Counted from the first letter of the stretch, positions 33,224 through 42,205 are shown. The stretch is 64,000 nt of DNA from Planctomycetaceae bacterium (GCA_020638955.1 JACKHO010000001.1:682001-746000); one strand, 5' to 3'. The notes: generated by a model from the sequence alone, not told the origin. A program made the numbers and translations.

Positions 33224-34441
33224 ATGTTCGGATTCTTCCAACCCACCTGCCCCGTCGGCCTGGAAGAGAAGGTGTGGATTGAGCGGGAAATGCGCTGGCT
33301 CGCCGGGCTGTTTGGTGCGAGACGATTTCGTGAGGCAAAGCTGATTCGTCTGGATGACCTGGAACAATTTGATGGAGATGAAGCTGGACTCATTGGGTTC
33401 GTGCGAGATTCACTTCAGTTTCATGGCGAAACAGACTTCTATCATGTGGCTGGACAGTCTTCGGAGAAAATTGCCGCGCGTTTCATTCGAGCCTGCTGTA
33501 AGTCTCTCATCAAAGAAGTGACATCCGATACCGAATCACCGTTGGGGTTTTCTGTCGATGTTCTTGCGATTGCTTTGGGCGGAACCATTCCACTGGCCAA
33601 CACGTGTCTGAAGGAAACACAGTGGGCCGATGGGAACAATTGGTTCCGGTGGCGATTTGAACGGCTCGGCGCTTTGCCAGCCCATCTGTATGGATATGGG
33701 CTGGCTGTCTGGTGTTGGGACCGAGGCGAAAAGGATCTGCGTTTTCGGGATGAACTGCGACCAGATGCCCGTGAGCCGTTTGCCAGGGCAATGACGTTTC
33801 TCAACGCGAGCGCAGACTGTGTCTATTGCGACCGGCCCATCTCCATGTCGGTGACTGCCGCCGAAGAGGGGCTGGCCGACTCGTCACCCTCGGTGCAACT
33901 CGACACCCTTATTGATTTGTCCGAGGCCCATACCGTTCACAGTTCCCTGTCCGAGCAACTCGGAGAGTTGTTACGTAGCGATGAGAATATCGTCGCGCTC
34001 TACACACTGTTCCTGCTGCGAAACCACTTGGAAATTGCGCGACATCAAATTGAGGCCATTGGGGATTTAACAATTAGTGAAAGCCCAAATCTTCGGCATG
34101 AGTCCCTGGGTCTGCTGGCCGATTTGGCCCCGGACACCCAGCACCTCGTCCATGCGGCACTCACGCGACTGCAACGCGATGCCGAACCAGACATCCATTT
34201 GGCCGCGATTCGCCTGCTCTCCTGCTATCCCAACGCGGAAGAGGACGTCATCTCGCCAGTCTTGCACTACGCGTACGAGGCGGTGCGTCAGGCAAGCGAA
34301 GACCTGGGTGTGATCATCGAAGCCCTTCTGGCACTTGGACTCACACCCGACGAAATCCGCGACGAACTCTCTCAGTACTCATCCGACCGTTCGACACAAT
34401 TGCTCATCGACCAGTGTCTGGAAATTGACGTGACGGAATAG
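33224..34441 (+). CDS. unknown protein with HEAT-like C-terminal repeats
   Basis: A 405-residue soluble protein without signal peptide. The first 210 residues contain conserved-looking segments (VGLEEKVWIEREMRWLAGLFG, DFYHVAGQSSEKIAARFI, WCWDRGEKDLRFRDELRPDA) that I cannot assign, though the early part recalls proteins with a DUF-type fold common in planctomycetes. The C-terminal 180 residues are a run of helices with HEAT-like spacing (LRHESLGLLADLAPDTQHLVH, PDIHLAAIRLLSCYPNAEEDV), likely a protein-interaction surface. It follows the lipoprotein gene by 64 bp on the same strand. Function is not known. Confidence 0.65.
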   Translation: MFGFFQPTCPVGLEEKVWIEREMRWLAGLFGARRFREAKLIRLDDLEQFDGDEAGLIGFVRDSLQFHGETDFYHVAGQSSEKIAARFIRACCKSLIKEVTSDTESPLGFSVDVLAIALGGTIPLANTCLKETQWADGNNWFRWRFERLGALPAHLYGYGLAVWCWDRGEKDLRFRDELRPDAREPFARAMTFLNASADCVYCDRPISMSVTAAEEGLADSSPSVQLDTLIDLSEAHTVHSSLSEQLGELLRSDENIVALYTLFLLRNHLEIARHQIEAIGDLTISESPNLRHESLGLLADLAPDTQHLVHAALTRLQRDAEPDIHLAAIRLLSCYPNAEEDVISPVLHYAYEAVRQASEDLGVIIEALLALGLTPDEIRDELSQYSSDRSTQLLIDQCLEIDVTE

Positions 34442-34545
34442 AATTGGCGACGGGTTGTCAGCCACTTTTTCCATGTGGTGTCGTTCTTGCTTCGTCTCGT
34501 TAGAATGCAGATGCCAAACACAGACCATTCATTCACTGGGTGGAA

Positions 34546-35742
34546 ATGCAATACGCCCCCATCGTTGCCGCGACCGAAGTGCCCGAGCTGCTCGTAATTG
34601 GTGGGCTCATTCTGGCGGGCTACATTGCCCACAGCCTGGGACGGTTCATTCATGTCCCCCGCGTGACGATTTTACTGCTGCTTGGCATTCTGGCGGGCCC
34701 GTTTGGCCTGAATGTCATTCCCAAAGACGTTGCCGAGTGGTTTCCGGAAATTACCGATATCGCACTCGCCATGGTTGGCTTTCTTCTCGGAGAAAGCTTC
34801 GCGGGTCGGGAAATTAAACGTACTGGGCCTACGGTGCTCGCCGTGTCCCTCGGAGAAACGCTGGGGGCCGCGATTGTCGTCTTCGTTGCCGCCTATCTGA
34901 TGCTCGGAAATATGGTCATCGCGCTGCTGCTTGCAGGCATTGCCCCGGCCTCCGATCCCGCCGCCTCGCTTGATGTAGTGCGTGAAAATCGGGCTGATGG
35001 TCCTTTGACAAAAACAGTGCTCGGAGTCGTGGCGATCGACGACGCATGGGGCGTCATCCTGTTCAGCTTTCTTCTGGTGTTTGCCGAAACGCTCTCCGGG
35101 CAAAGTTCCGGGGCGGCTGGAATTGGACATGGACTATGGGACGTATTCGGTGCCATTTTACTGGGAATTCTGTTTGGATTTCCCATGGCGTGGCTGACCG
35201 GTCGCATCAAGAAGGGAGAACCGTCGGTGCTCGAAGCGTCGGGCATTGTATTCATTTGCGCCGGGGTGGCCAAGTATCTGGATGTGTCGTACCTGTTGAC
35301 GTGTATTGTCCTGGGAGCGACCGTGGCGAATCGAGCCAAGCACCATACGAGGCCCTTCCGCGACATCGAAGGTGCCAGCGAGCCATTCCTCGTGATGTTC
35401 TTCCTGCTGGCTGGCTACGAGTGCGATTTGGCCTCGCTGCAAACGCTTGGCCTGCTGGGTATTGCTTACGTCATTGCCCGCAGCGTTGGTCTCATTGCGG
35501 GAGGTGGACTGGCAGCCCGTTGGGTCAATGCTCCCGAGGTTGTACAGAAACGCGTAGGCTGGTGCTTACTGCCTCAGGCCGGAGTGGCTCTTGGACTGGC
35601 ACTCATGGTCTCAGAACGCTTGCCCGACACCCGTAGCGTCATCCTCCCCTTGGCCATTTCCACCACCGTGGTCTTCGAAATCATCGGACCGCTAGTCACC
35701 CGCTGGCATTTGAAGCAGGCTGGCGAATATCAGTCGACATAG
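34546..35742 (+). CDS. cation:proton antiporter (CPA family)
   Basis: The 398-residue integral membrane protein has about 12 hydrophobic segments and the features of monovalent cation/proton antiporters. The N-terminal helix has ILAGYIAHSLGRFIHVPRVTILLLLGILAGP, the region around residue 130 has AGIAPASDPAASLDVV (ion-binding aspartate) and VVAIDDAWGVILFSFLL contains the family DD motif. EASGIVFICAGVAKYL and FLVMFFLLAGYECDL follow. It probably exchanges Na+ or K+ for H+ across the inner membrane. A GTG two codons before the chosen ATG is an alternative start. Its end overlaps the converging cupredoxin-like gene by 13 bp. Confidence 0.92.
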   Translation: MQYAPIVAATEVPELLVIGGLILAGYIAHSLGRFIHVPRVTILLLLGILAGPFGLNVIPKDVAEWFPEITDIALAMVGFLLGESFAGREIKRTGPTVLAVSLGETLGAAIVVFVAAYLMLGNMVIALLLAGIAPASDPAASLDVVRENRADGPLTKTVLGVVAIDDAWGVILFSFLLVFAETLSGQSSGAAGIGHGLWDVFGAILLGILFGFPMAWLTGRIKKGEPSVLEASGIVFICAGVAKYLDVSYLLTCIVLGATVANRAKHHTRPFRDIEGASEPFLVMFFLLAGYECDLASLQTLGLLGIAYVIARSVGLIAGGGLAARWVNAPEVVQKRVGWCLLPQAGVALGLALMVSERLPDTRSVILPLAISTTVVFEIIGPLVTRWHLKQAGEYQST

Positions 35743-36536
35743 TGTTGACCCTGTTTTTTGCTTTCCGAGGCGGGCGGAGTTCGCCGACGCACGTCCTCTG
35801 GCATCGTCACATGCCGGGCCGGGAATCTCGTTTCTCCAAGAACCACATCGACCTTCCAGGCCTTATCGATCCAGCCGTACCGCTCGTGCCAAATGCGAAA
35901 CTCATGCTGGCCGACCGGGAGTTTCTCCATGCGGAACCATCCCTGCTGGTCGGTGAACGTGCCGTAAGGATGGTCAAGCACCAGCAGCCAGCCGACCATG
36001 TAGGTGTGAATGTCACAGCCCATTTTTATGGGCCGAGTTTCCGGAAGTTTGAGGACGAATTTCTGTTCCCTTAAGTCGTTCGGCGCCAGGATGAAACCCT
36101 CTGCGTTGTTGGCAAAGGGGTAGTAATGAATGTTGTGACCGGCCTTGTCCTCAATCCGATATCGCAAGGTTTGGCCGGCTCTTATCAAGGAAATATGGGG
36201 GACTATCCGGCATCCTTGCGCACGGATAATGACGTCCGGCAATTCATCGGGATTCAGGTCGGGATGAATTCGCTCCGGCGCCTCCATGAGATAAATCGCC
36301 ACATTGGCAACTCCTCGCGTTTTGGGGTCAATGAGGAGTGATTCATCGGGGACGCCGAGTTTTCCGCAGATGGCGGCGTCCTTGGCTGTTGTTGATCCCT
36401 TCTCAACCAATGGCTTCAATTCTGGGATTTCACCGTCGAACAGAATCCGACCGGAAATGCTCCCCCACTCTTCGGCTTGAACTGTGAGGGAACTCGCCAG
36501 AAGGAAAGCGATGAAACAAACGGTTCTCGAAAACAT
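35730..36536 (-). CDS. exported cupredoxin-like / carboxypeptidase-regulatory-like protein
   Basis: The 268-residue protein has a clear signal peptide (MFSRTVCFIAFLLASSLTVQAEE). It begins with SISGRILFDGEIPEL, a domain start often found in methylamine-utilisation-like proteins. It then contains beta strands and MGCDIHTYMVGWLLVLDHPYGTFTDQQGWFRMEKLPVGQHEFRIWHERYG. This last part has the carboxypeptidase-regulatory-like G-x-F-x-x-x-x-L-P-x-G-x-H motif, and the CDIH segment resembles a blue-copper-like site. Periplasmic location is inferred. Its 3' end overlaps the antiporter gene on the opposite strand. Confidence 0.75.
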   Translation of the reverse strand: MFSRTVCFIAFLLASSLTVQAEEWGSISGRILFDGEIPELKPLVEKGSTTAKDAAICGKLGVPDESLLIDPKTRGVANVAIYLMEAPERIHPDLNPDELPDVIIRAQGCRIVPHISLIRAGQTLRYRIEDKAGHNIHYYPFANNAEGFILAPNDLREQKFVLKLPETRPIKMGCDIHTYMVGWLLVLDHPYGTFTDQQGWFRMEKLPVGQHEFRIWHERYGWIDKAWKVDVVLGETRFPARHVTMPEDVRRRTPPASESKKQGQHYVD

Positions 36537-36566
36537 TGCCTGCTCCCGCCTGATTTTGTGTATGGT

Positions 36567-37523
36567 CTACGCAGTCACCTCGGCGAGGTCTTTGCGAGTC
36601 GTGACTTTCATCACAACAAACTTCCATGCTCGTTGCAACTCTTCGTATTTCACGAATGAGAGCAAGCCGAGGAGCATGACCGGATGAAACAAGTGCAGGT
36701 TAAATGAGTATTCCATGCCCAGGTGGAAAAGCAGCGCCAGGACAATGCAGGGCCATCGTAGCCAGCGGTTCCAAATGAGGAACGGCACCAGCAGTTCAAA
36801 CGCGAGCGTGCCCCAGGTGAAAAACTTCGACCACGCCAATGATTCAGCAATAAATCCCGGCAAGTGGCTGCCCGTCATGTCGTCCAGTCGCAACGTGTAG
36901 TACACGGCAGTTCCATCGATCCATTCTGCCCCGTTGCTTTTCTGAATGCCCGCGCAGAGGTAAATCAGGCAGAACTGCAGTTGGAACAGTCGAATTGGCC
37001 ATACGGGAAAACCGGCGTGCGGCCGCTCGGGACTGAGTGTTGTGGGAGCCTGCTTCAACTCACGCCACGGTGGGGCAAAAATGAAGAAGAATGCGAACAG
37101 TCGAAACACCGTGTCTTCTGCGTCGAAGAGCATCATGTTTGAGTGGTGTACGCCCGTAAGCAAAAACAGCGTGATACCAGCGGTAATGCGAGGATAAAGT
37201 CCCGCAATGAAGAGTCCACCGCAAACCATCAACAGGAACAGAAACAAGGCGACCGACAGAGGATGGTCTGGCAAAAATGAGTAGACGGTGAAAACATCGG
37301 GATCAACCACTCCGCGTGCCGCGTCTGCCGGAAGAAGTGAACCGGCACCAAAAAACTCGCGATGATCGAGCCACAACATCACCGAGCAAATGATCACCAA
37401 TACACCATAGATTCGGCGCATGATGTCGAGCATCCGTAAGTCGGCGGGACTCATCCAGAATGAGTCAAACACCTGCCGGATTTGCTGCCACGGCGTAGAA
37501 CTAGTGGTGGGCTCGTTATTCAT
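36567..37523 (-). CDS. HTTM domain membrane protein
   Basis: This 318-residue multi-pass protein belongs to the HTTM (vitamin-K-dependent carboxylase-like) family. It has five or more hydrophobic segments, with typical stretches LRMLDIMRRIYGVLVIICSVMLW, FLPDHPLSVALFLFLLMVCGG and LYPRITAGITLFLLTGVHHSNMMLFDAEDTVFRLFAFF, then YLCAGIQKSNGAEWIDGTAVYYTL. The chosen start, ATG 37523, overlaps the stop of the preceding gene by 8 bp (ATGAATAA), implying coupled translation. Function in bacteria is unproven. The adjacent gene is the usual small partner. Confidence 0.85.
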   Translation of the reverse strand: MNNEPTTSSTPWQQIRQVFDSFWMSPADLRMLDIMRRIYGVLVIICSVMLWLDHREFFGAGSLLPADAARGVVDPDVFTVYSFLPDHPLSVALFLFLLMVCGGLFIAGLYPRITAGITLFLLTGVHHSNMMLFDAEDTVFRLFAFFFIFAPPWRELKQAPTTLSPERPHAGFPVWPIRLFQLQFCLIYLCAGIQKSNGAEWIDGTAVYYTLRLDDMTGSHLPGFIAESLAWSKFFTWGTLAFELLVPFLIWNRWLRWPCIVLALLFHLGMEYSFNLHLFHPVMLLGLLSFVKYEELQRAWKFVVMKVTTRKDLAEVTA

Positions 37524-38091
37524 GCGGAAACCAGGTGTAGAGTTTCGTTCTTCGCTGGTACTCCGGCGGACTGTATGCAATTCGCCAGTTTTCTGACGTG
37601 GGAGCTTCAATGACGTCTCGATCTTGGAACAGAATTATGGATTGGAGTTCGAGAATGGAATCTTCCGACTCCTTTTTGGCAAGGTCATCACAAAACGGTT
37701 CCCAAGCCGCGGCATGGCCTTCCCGCCAGAGGTTGTCGTAGTAGGACATTTCCCGAAACGCCCTAGCCTTCTGCCAAGAGGACATTTCAGACCAGTTGGG
37801 CTGAAACCACTCCGTTCTACTGCCGTCCTCCCAATACAGGAAGGCTCCCACACGCACGTTGACGTGGTCGGGCTCGGGAGCAAACAGTTCCCAACTCCCC
37901 TGCCACAGCCCCGTGATATCCAGTGCGGGATCAATCCATTCTTTGAACTTGCCATGCAGCCGCGTGTACTGAGGGAACGCGTCAATGCACATCATGCCAC
38001 CAATGACCAGGAGGCCAATGTAAAACGCCGTGCGGTTCCAGTACCACGAATGGTTGAGGGGCTGCAGGGAATAGTTCTTCTTTTTGCTCAT
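37516..38091 (-). CDS. small membrane-anchored partner of the HTTM protein
   Basis: The 191-residue protein has one transmembrane helix (FYIGLLVIGGMMCIDAFP) near the N-terminus. It continues with a soluble domain with WQGSWELFAPEPDHVNVRVGAFLYWEDGSRTEWFQPNW, a pattern typical of the proteins that accompany HTTM genes. The start at ATG 38091 removes ten residues that lack support. It overlaps the HTTM gene by 8 bp and is transcribed first, so both are one operon. No enzyme activity can be assigned. Confidence 0.75.
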   Translation of the reverse strand: MSKKKNYSLQPLNHSWYWNRTAFYIGLLVIGGMMCIDAFPQYTRLHGKFKEWIDPALDITGLWQGSWELFAPEPDHVNVRVGAFLYWEDGSRTEWFQPNWSEMSSWQKARAFREMSYYDNLWREGHAAAWEPFCDDLAKKESEDSILELQSIILFQDRDVIEAPTSENWRIAYSPPEYQRRTKLYTWFPHE

Positions 38092-38136
38092 TGGCGATGA
38101 GAATAGTACAACCACCCACAACGCGCGAAGCGCCGT

Positions 38137-38946
38137 CTAAAACTGAACGCTCGCCGATCCAAGACCTTCGAGTTGCACTTCGAATAAATCTCCCTTGTTG
38201 GCCCACTTGGTCTGGACGACGCTCCCCAGCATGACAATCCAACCGGCCGGCAAATCGAGGCCGCGCTGCGCCTGTTGATTCGCGAGCCAAACCAAGGCTT
38301 CCAACGGATGCCCGTTGATAATGTCACGCCCCTCCCCTGCCCCGACTTTCTGGCCGTTGATTTGCATCACTCCCCGGACGGATGCCAAATCGAGTGATCT
38401 CCAGTCAGCAACTCCTGGCCCCAGGACGACGCCAGCGCCGAAGAAGTCGTCCGCCACCCAGGTGCGCCAATCGGGAACGCGGCTGGCAAAGTCGACGTAA
38501 CGATCGTCCACAATTTCCACGGCGGCATGCACCGTACCAACGGCAGGACTGACCGTTTCGATGGTGTGCGGCGCTGCGTCAGCCCTGATGGTATGGCTCA
38601 ACGTCACGGCAATTTCACATTCAATGCCGACGTGCAGAAAGGAGTCGAAGTCGACCTCACCGGCACCGTACTGAACGGTCGACTCAAAAATCGCACCGGA
38701 GCAGGGATGCGTCATTCCCAGAAACTCCTGCATGACTTTCGTCGTGCAGCCAATCTTGGTTCCGACGATATTGCCAAAACCCCGTTCAGACAGCATGCAG
38801 TTCAGCGCCTCCTGCAGCTGCATGGCCTCATCAAGGTTCTGGGGAGCGCATTCCGCAGGAAGATGACCTATGTGAGTTGGCGACTGCGCACGACCAGCAG
38901 CAAGCAGTTGCGCCCCCTGCGAGAGGGCCTCTGACGAAAGGGGCAT
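38137..38946 (-). CDS. 2-keto-4-pentenoate hydratase / fumarylacetoacetate hydrolase family
   Basis: The 269-residue protein resembles MhpD-type hydratases. Recognisable segments are MQLQEALNCMLSERGFGNIVGTKIGCTTKVMQEFLGMTHPCSG, the metal-site region GIECEIAVTL (E-x-E) and GTVHAAVEIVDDRY, then the C-terminal HPLEALVWLANQQAQRGLDLPAGWIVMLGS. These enzymes hydrate 2-hydroxypentadienoates in aromatic degradation or decarboxylate related acids. No degradation genes are nearby, so the substrate is open. A start at 38961 is possible but adds only five residues. Confidence 0.88.
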   Translation of the reverse strand: MPLSSEALSQGAQLLAAGRAQSPTHIGHLPAECAPQNLDEAMQLQEALNCMLSERGFGNIVGTKIGCTTKVMQEFLGMTHPCSGAIFESTVQYGAGEVDFDSFLHVGIECEIAVTLSHTIRADAAPHTIETVSPAVGTVHAAVEIVDDRYVDFASRVPDWRTWVADDFFGAGVVLGPGVADWRSLDLASVRGVMQINGQKVGAGEGRDIINGHPLEALVWLANQQAQRGLDLPAGWIVMLGSVVQTKWANKGDLFEVQLEGLGSASVQF

Positions 38947-38998
38947 CGCGGGGCGCTCCACAGCTTTAGATAACGGTTAACGACGTCGGCAAACAAAT

Positions 38999-40012
38999 CT
39001 ACTTGGCCGTTTCAAAGCCCTCGGCGACCAGTGCATCGAAGCCCAATGGCAGTGGCCGAATATCGAATCCTTGTGCTGAAAGAATTTCTGCTGCGGCAAG
39101 CACGCGTCGTCCTGAGCGGCAGTGGCAGTAAATGACTTGATTCTTCGGCAACTTGGCCGTCGCCTCGGGGCCCTGACGCAGTTCACTGAGTGGCACAAGC
39201 TTGGCCGCTTGCAGGTGACCCGCATCCCACTCTTGTTGTTCACGCACGTCAATCAAAACCGCCGTGCCGTTTCCGAGCAGCTGTTTGACGTTGGCGACAG
39301 AATCGGACGTGTGTCCCTGGGGTGTGCGGCGGTTCGATTTTACAAAGCGGACTAGGTAAGACGTTTCCAGAAAGTTCTCTTCGCTCTCCACTTCAAATCC
39401 GGCGAGTCGAATTTCCTCCACGAACGTCGACTTGCCAGCCCGCACGTGCCCCATAATCCAGTCTGAGCTTTTCCCTTCCTCACGCTCAAACTCAACCAAT
39501 ACAACCTTGCCGCCATCCTTCAAGGCGTTGTGGAGCGATCGCATGGTTTTGTAAGGGAATTCGAAGTGGTGATACGTATCGCAAATGAACGCGAGGTCGA
39601 TGGAATCCGCAGGCAGTTCGGTCGACGTTGGCGTACAGGCCACACCTTTGACCTGAGTAAGTCCCGCTTCGCGCGACGTGGCGACCACGTGGTCCACGAA
39701 TTCCTTGGCAATGTCGACCGCAAAGAACTCCCCTTCCTTTCCCACCTGAGGAGCGAGCAGTCGGGTGAAGAGCCCGGTGCCCGCACCAATGTCGGCCACG
39801 CTCATCCCCGGCTTAATGTTGCAGGCCTTTGCAATCGCTTCCCGATGGTCATAGACCTCGCGTCCTTCCTTTTCAAAGCGTTCAACGAATGTGCTGACGT
39901 CCGGGGCCTTGAACGAGTCGTTAATGCCGGGGCGGACACTTTCCTTTTGGGCAACACAAACAGAGGTCAACAGCACGCACGCTGTGACGGCTTGGAGTAA
40001 GACGGGCTTCAT
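38999..40012 (-). CDS. exported SAM methyltransferase fused to a rhodanese domain
   Basis: The start at ATG 40012 gives a convincing signal peptide (MKPVLLQAVTACVLLTSVCVAQ), so the 337-residue product is probably exported. Residues about 55-225 form a class I SAM-dependent methyltransferase: GMSVADIGAGTGLFTRLLA (SAM loop), FFAVDIAKEFVDHV, IDLAFICDTYHHFEF. Residues about 240-337 form a rhodanese domain: AVLIDVREQQEWDAGHLQAAKLVPL and active-site loop VIYCHCRSGRRV with the expected catalytic cysteine. An exported SAM methyltransferase is odd, because SAM is not expected outside the cytoplasm; related proteins are seen in planctomycetes. Substrate unknown. Confidence 0.87.
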   Translation of the reverse strand: MKPVLLQAVTACVLLTSVCVAQKESVRPGINDSFKAPDVSTFVERFEKEGREVYDHREAIAKACNIKPGMSVADIGAGTGLFTRLLAPQVGKEGEFFAVDIAKEFVDHVVATSREAGLTQVKGVACTPTSTELPADSIDLAFICDTYHHFEFPYKTMRSLHNALKDGGKVVLVEFEREEGKSSDWIMGHVRAGKSTFVEEIRLAGFEVESEENFLETSYLVRFVKSNRRTPQGHTSDSVANVKQLLGNGTAVLIDVREQQEWDAGHLQAAKLVPLSELRQGPEATAKLPKNQVIYCHCRSGRRVLAAAEILSAQGFDIRPLPLGFDALVAEGFETAK

Positions 40013-40218
40013 GAACAATTCCAGTTTATGTGGGCTAGTGCAGCGGACTGAGAGGACCATTCATCTGGCGTCACATTACCATATCCCTCAGGGCGTCGAC
40101 TAGCACGACAAAGTACGGGGCGGTCGGCTTCTGCGGATTTCAATTCGATGGGAAGTCGCAGAAGCAGGTCCAATGCCAGCTCTGCGCCTTATCGAAAGAA
40201 TGGATCGCAGTCGATGCG

Positions 40219-40425
40219 CTAGTGCGACCGAATTCTTCCAGTTCGCGTATCAAAGTAATACTTGGGCTCCAAATGCTGCCGCTTTCCGTCCGGCGAATAC
40301 TCGGCCCCGTGGTCGTATTGCATGTAACGTCCATTCTGCGAAATGAGGAAGCCGAAATAGAGCGAGCCACACACGAAAATTGCGAGCAAGATGACGACAC
40401 ACAGGCGATACAGTCGAATACCCAT
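40219..40425 (-). CDS. small single-pass membrane protein, hypothetical
   Basis: The 68-residue open frame encodes an N-terminal membrane helix (LCVVILLAIFVCGSLYFGFLI) followed by a polar tail (QYDHGAEYSPDGKRQHLEPKYYFD). The clean split between helix and polar tail suggests a real small protein, but there is no family match that I recognise. It lies alone between the methyltransferase-rhodanese and tag genes. Confidence 0.45.
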   Translation of the reverse strand: MGIRLYRLCVVILLAIFVCGSLYFGFLISQNGRYMQYDHGAEYSPDGKRQHLEPKYYFDTRTGRIRSH

Positions 40426-40536
40426 AGAAAACCCTGCAAGGAGTGGTGATTCGCAACAGGACGCTATCGAACCAAAATGTTACGGCCTCACAATAGTCTG
40501 TTGCAACGCGAGGCCATTATTCCTGAGCCAGGTTTG

Positions 40537-40556
40537 CCGACTGCTTAAGCAGTCGG
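40537..40556. terminator. perfect 20-bp palindrome overlapping the tag stop codon
   Basis: CCGACTGCTT is followed directly by its complement AAGCAGTCGG. In RNA it can form a 7-bp stem with a CUUAAG loop. It overlaps the stop codon of tag (40545-40547), so it could end transcription or hinder exonucleases. No U-run follows. Confidence 0.55.
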
Positions 40557-41162
40557 GGCAACGAACTTCTTGCGGGCAGCTACTGCTTTCCGTCTGGCGA
40601 AGCAGTCATCGGTATGGTCATTCACCAATCCCATAGCCTGCATGAATGCGTAAACGGTCGTGGGACCAACAAACTTCCAGCCGCGTTTCTTCAGGTCTTT
40701 CGACAAGACAATTGCCTCGTCGCATGTCGTAAGGCATTTCAGCGTGTCTGCCGTCAATTGTTGAGGTCGGCTGGAAACTGACGGTTCAAACCTCCAGATG
40801 TAAGCCGCGAGAGAACCGAATTCCTCGATAACTTCCAAAGCCCGCTGTGCATTGTTGATAGCCGCTTCGATTTTCCCGCGATGCCGCACAATTCCGGCAT
40901 CACCCAGCAGTCGCTCGATATCCCGTTCGCCGAACTTTGCGACTAACTCAATTTCAAAGTGCTTGAACGCGGTGCGAAAGTTCTCGCGTTTGTTGAGAAT
41001 GGTTCGCCAGCTTAGCCCGCTCTGAAAGCCTTCAAGTGTCAATTTCTCGAACAACCAGTTGTCATCGCTGACGGGAAATCCCCATTCCGTGTCGTGATAC
41101 GGCTCGAATTCTGGAATACCATCGCACCAGAAGCAGCGGGTCTTTGCAGGAGATTTCGTCAT
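40545..41162 (-). CDS. tag: DNA-3-methyladenine glycosylase I
   Basis: This 205-residue base-excision enzyme removes 3-methyladenine. It has the family sequence RCFWCDGIPEFEPYHDTEWGFPVSDDNWLFEKLTLEGFQSGLSW, with the Cys and His of the zinc site at the N-terminus and H and C in the C-terminal NDHTDDCF. The catalytic-pocket region includes ETLEGFQSGLSW-type residues, and GIVRHRGKIEAAINNAQ is also typical. Length is normal. It is transcribed in the same direction as the flanking methyltransferase gene at 41193-41837. Confidence 0.95.
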   Translation of the reverse strand: MTKSPAKTRCFWCDGIPEFEPYHDTEWGFPVSDDNWLFEKLTLEGFQSGLSWRTILNKRENFRTAFKHFEIELVAKFGERDIERLLGDAGIVRHRGKIEAAINNAQRALEVIEEFGSLAAYIWRFEPSVSSRPQQLTADTLKCLTTCDEAIVLSKDLKKRGWKFVGPTTVYAFMQAMGLVNDHTDDCFARRKAVAARKKFVAPTA

Positions 41163-41192
41163 ACTCGTCTCAGGGATTTCACCAGTTGGTCG

Positions 41193-41837
41193 TCAGTTCG
41201 CAACCACAATTGAAACGGGCATGGTGAAGAGATCAATCCGTTCCTGCTTGCTCAGTGTGAACCCCGCCTTGGTCACCAATTCTTCGAGTGGAATGGGCTG
41301 ACAATCGACGATGTGCGGGAAATGTGTGTGCATCCAAATGTACGTACGTTCGAGCATGCTCGCTTTGTCACCTTCTGCCACGGTCGCCATGCTGACCACG
41401 CCTACCCGTCCGCCCGGTTTCAGTACGCGTCGACATTCGGCCAGCACAGCGGGAATGGTTTCGAGAGGAAACAGTTCGAGCGTGAAACTCATGGTTACGA
41501 CATCAAATGTGTCGTCTTCGAACGGCAGTGGCGGGACAGATCCCACCAGCAACTCAACATTTGCCTGAACGCCTTCCGCGTCGACCCGCTTTTGGGCGAC
41601 GTCCCGCATTCCGCTGGAGATATCAACTCCTTTAACCTGACCCGACTCACCGACCGCTTTCGCCAAAGCCACAATGCTGTGCCCCGTACCGTAGCCAATT
41701 TCCAGAACAGACTCACCGGCCTGAACCGCCAACAATTCCAGCCCCCGCTCCCGAGCCACATGCTCGCCGCCATCGGCAATCAAGTCGTAAGCATGACTGA
41801 TCCGGTCATAAAACTGCTGTGCTTTGTTCGTACTCAT
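41193..41837 (-). CDS. class I SAM-dependent methyltransferase (UbiE-like)
   Basis: The 214-residue cytosolic protein has motif I VLEIGYGTGHSIVALAKAV, post I VKGVDISSGM, then DTFDVVTMSFTLELFPLETIPAVLAECRRVLKPGGRVGVVSM, in the order of UbiE/COQ5-type methyltransferases. The C-terminus includes PHIVDCQPIPLEELVTKAGF. The substrate is not evident. It lies 30 bp upstream of tag on the same strand, so they may be co-transcribed. Confidence 0.9.
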   Translation of the reverse strand: MSTNKAQQFYDRISHAYDLIADGGEHVARERGLELLAVQAGESVLEIGYGTGHSIVALAKAVGESGQVKGVDISSGMRDVAQKRVDAEGVQANVELLVGSVPPLPFEDDTFDVVTMSFTLELFPLETIPAVLAECRRVLKPGGRVGVVSMATVAEGDKASMLERTYIWMHTHFPHIVDCQPIPLEELVTKAGFTLSKQERIDLFTMPVSIVVAN

Positions 41838-41956
41838 GCCCCCATTGTCCGGCAGGGTACATGTGACGTCAATTGTGGGAGTGCCTGGAGACAGAGCGTT
41901 GTCCGGCGCGGGGGGTCAATTGAATTGGCTCGTGAATGGCGTAACGAGCTCGCTGA

Positions 41957-42205
41957 CTACCCGCCGACGTTTTGCAGGTAAATCCGTTCGATGTCAGCAG
42001 CGTCGACGGTAATGGTGCGGGTGAATCCGGTGTGTGCCCGTTCGTACTCGATGTTCGATGCCAATTGTGGTTCGGCGTGAACAGCTTTAGCGATCACGGC
42101 CTTTTCTTCCGGACCAAGTTGGGCACTGACATCGGGAGCCCAGAGAGTAATGGCCTCGACGACCAGTGAATCAACGCGTGCGTCGTATTTGTTGTATGCA
42201 GCCAT
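41957..42205 (-). CDS. small hypothetical protein
   Basis: The 82-residue protein has a predicted mixed fold with no signal peptide or membrane segment (LVVEAITLWAPDVSAQLGPEEKAVIAKAVHAEPQ). No family is recognised. It starts at ATG 42205 and is followed in the same direction by nothing close; panD lies about 125 bp upstream. Confidence 0.5.
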   Translation of the reverse strand: MAAYNKYDARVDSLVVEAITLWAPDVSAQLGPEEKAVIAKAVHAEPQLASNIEYERAHTGFTRTITVDAADIERIYLQNVGG

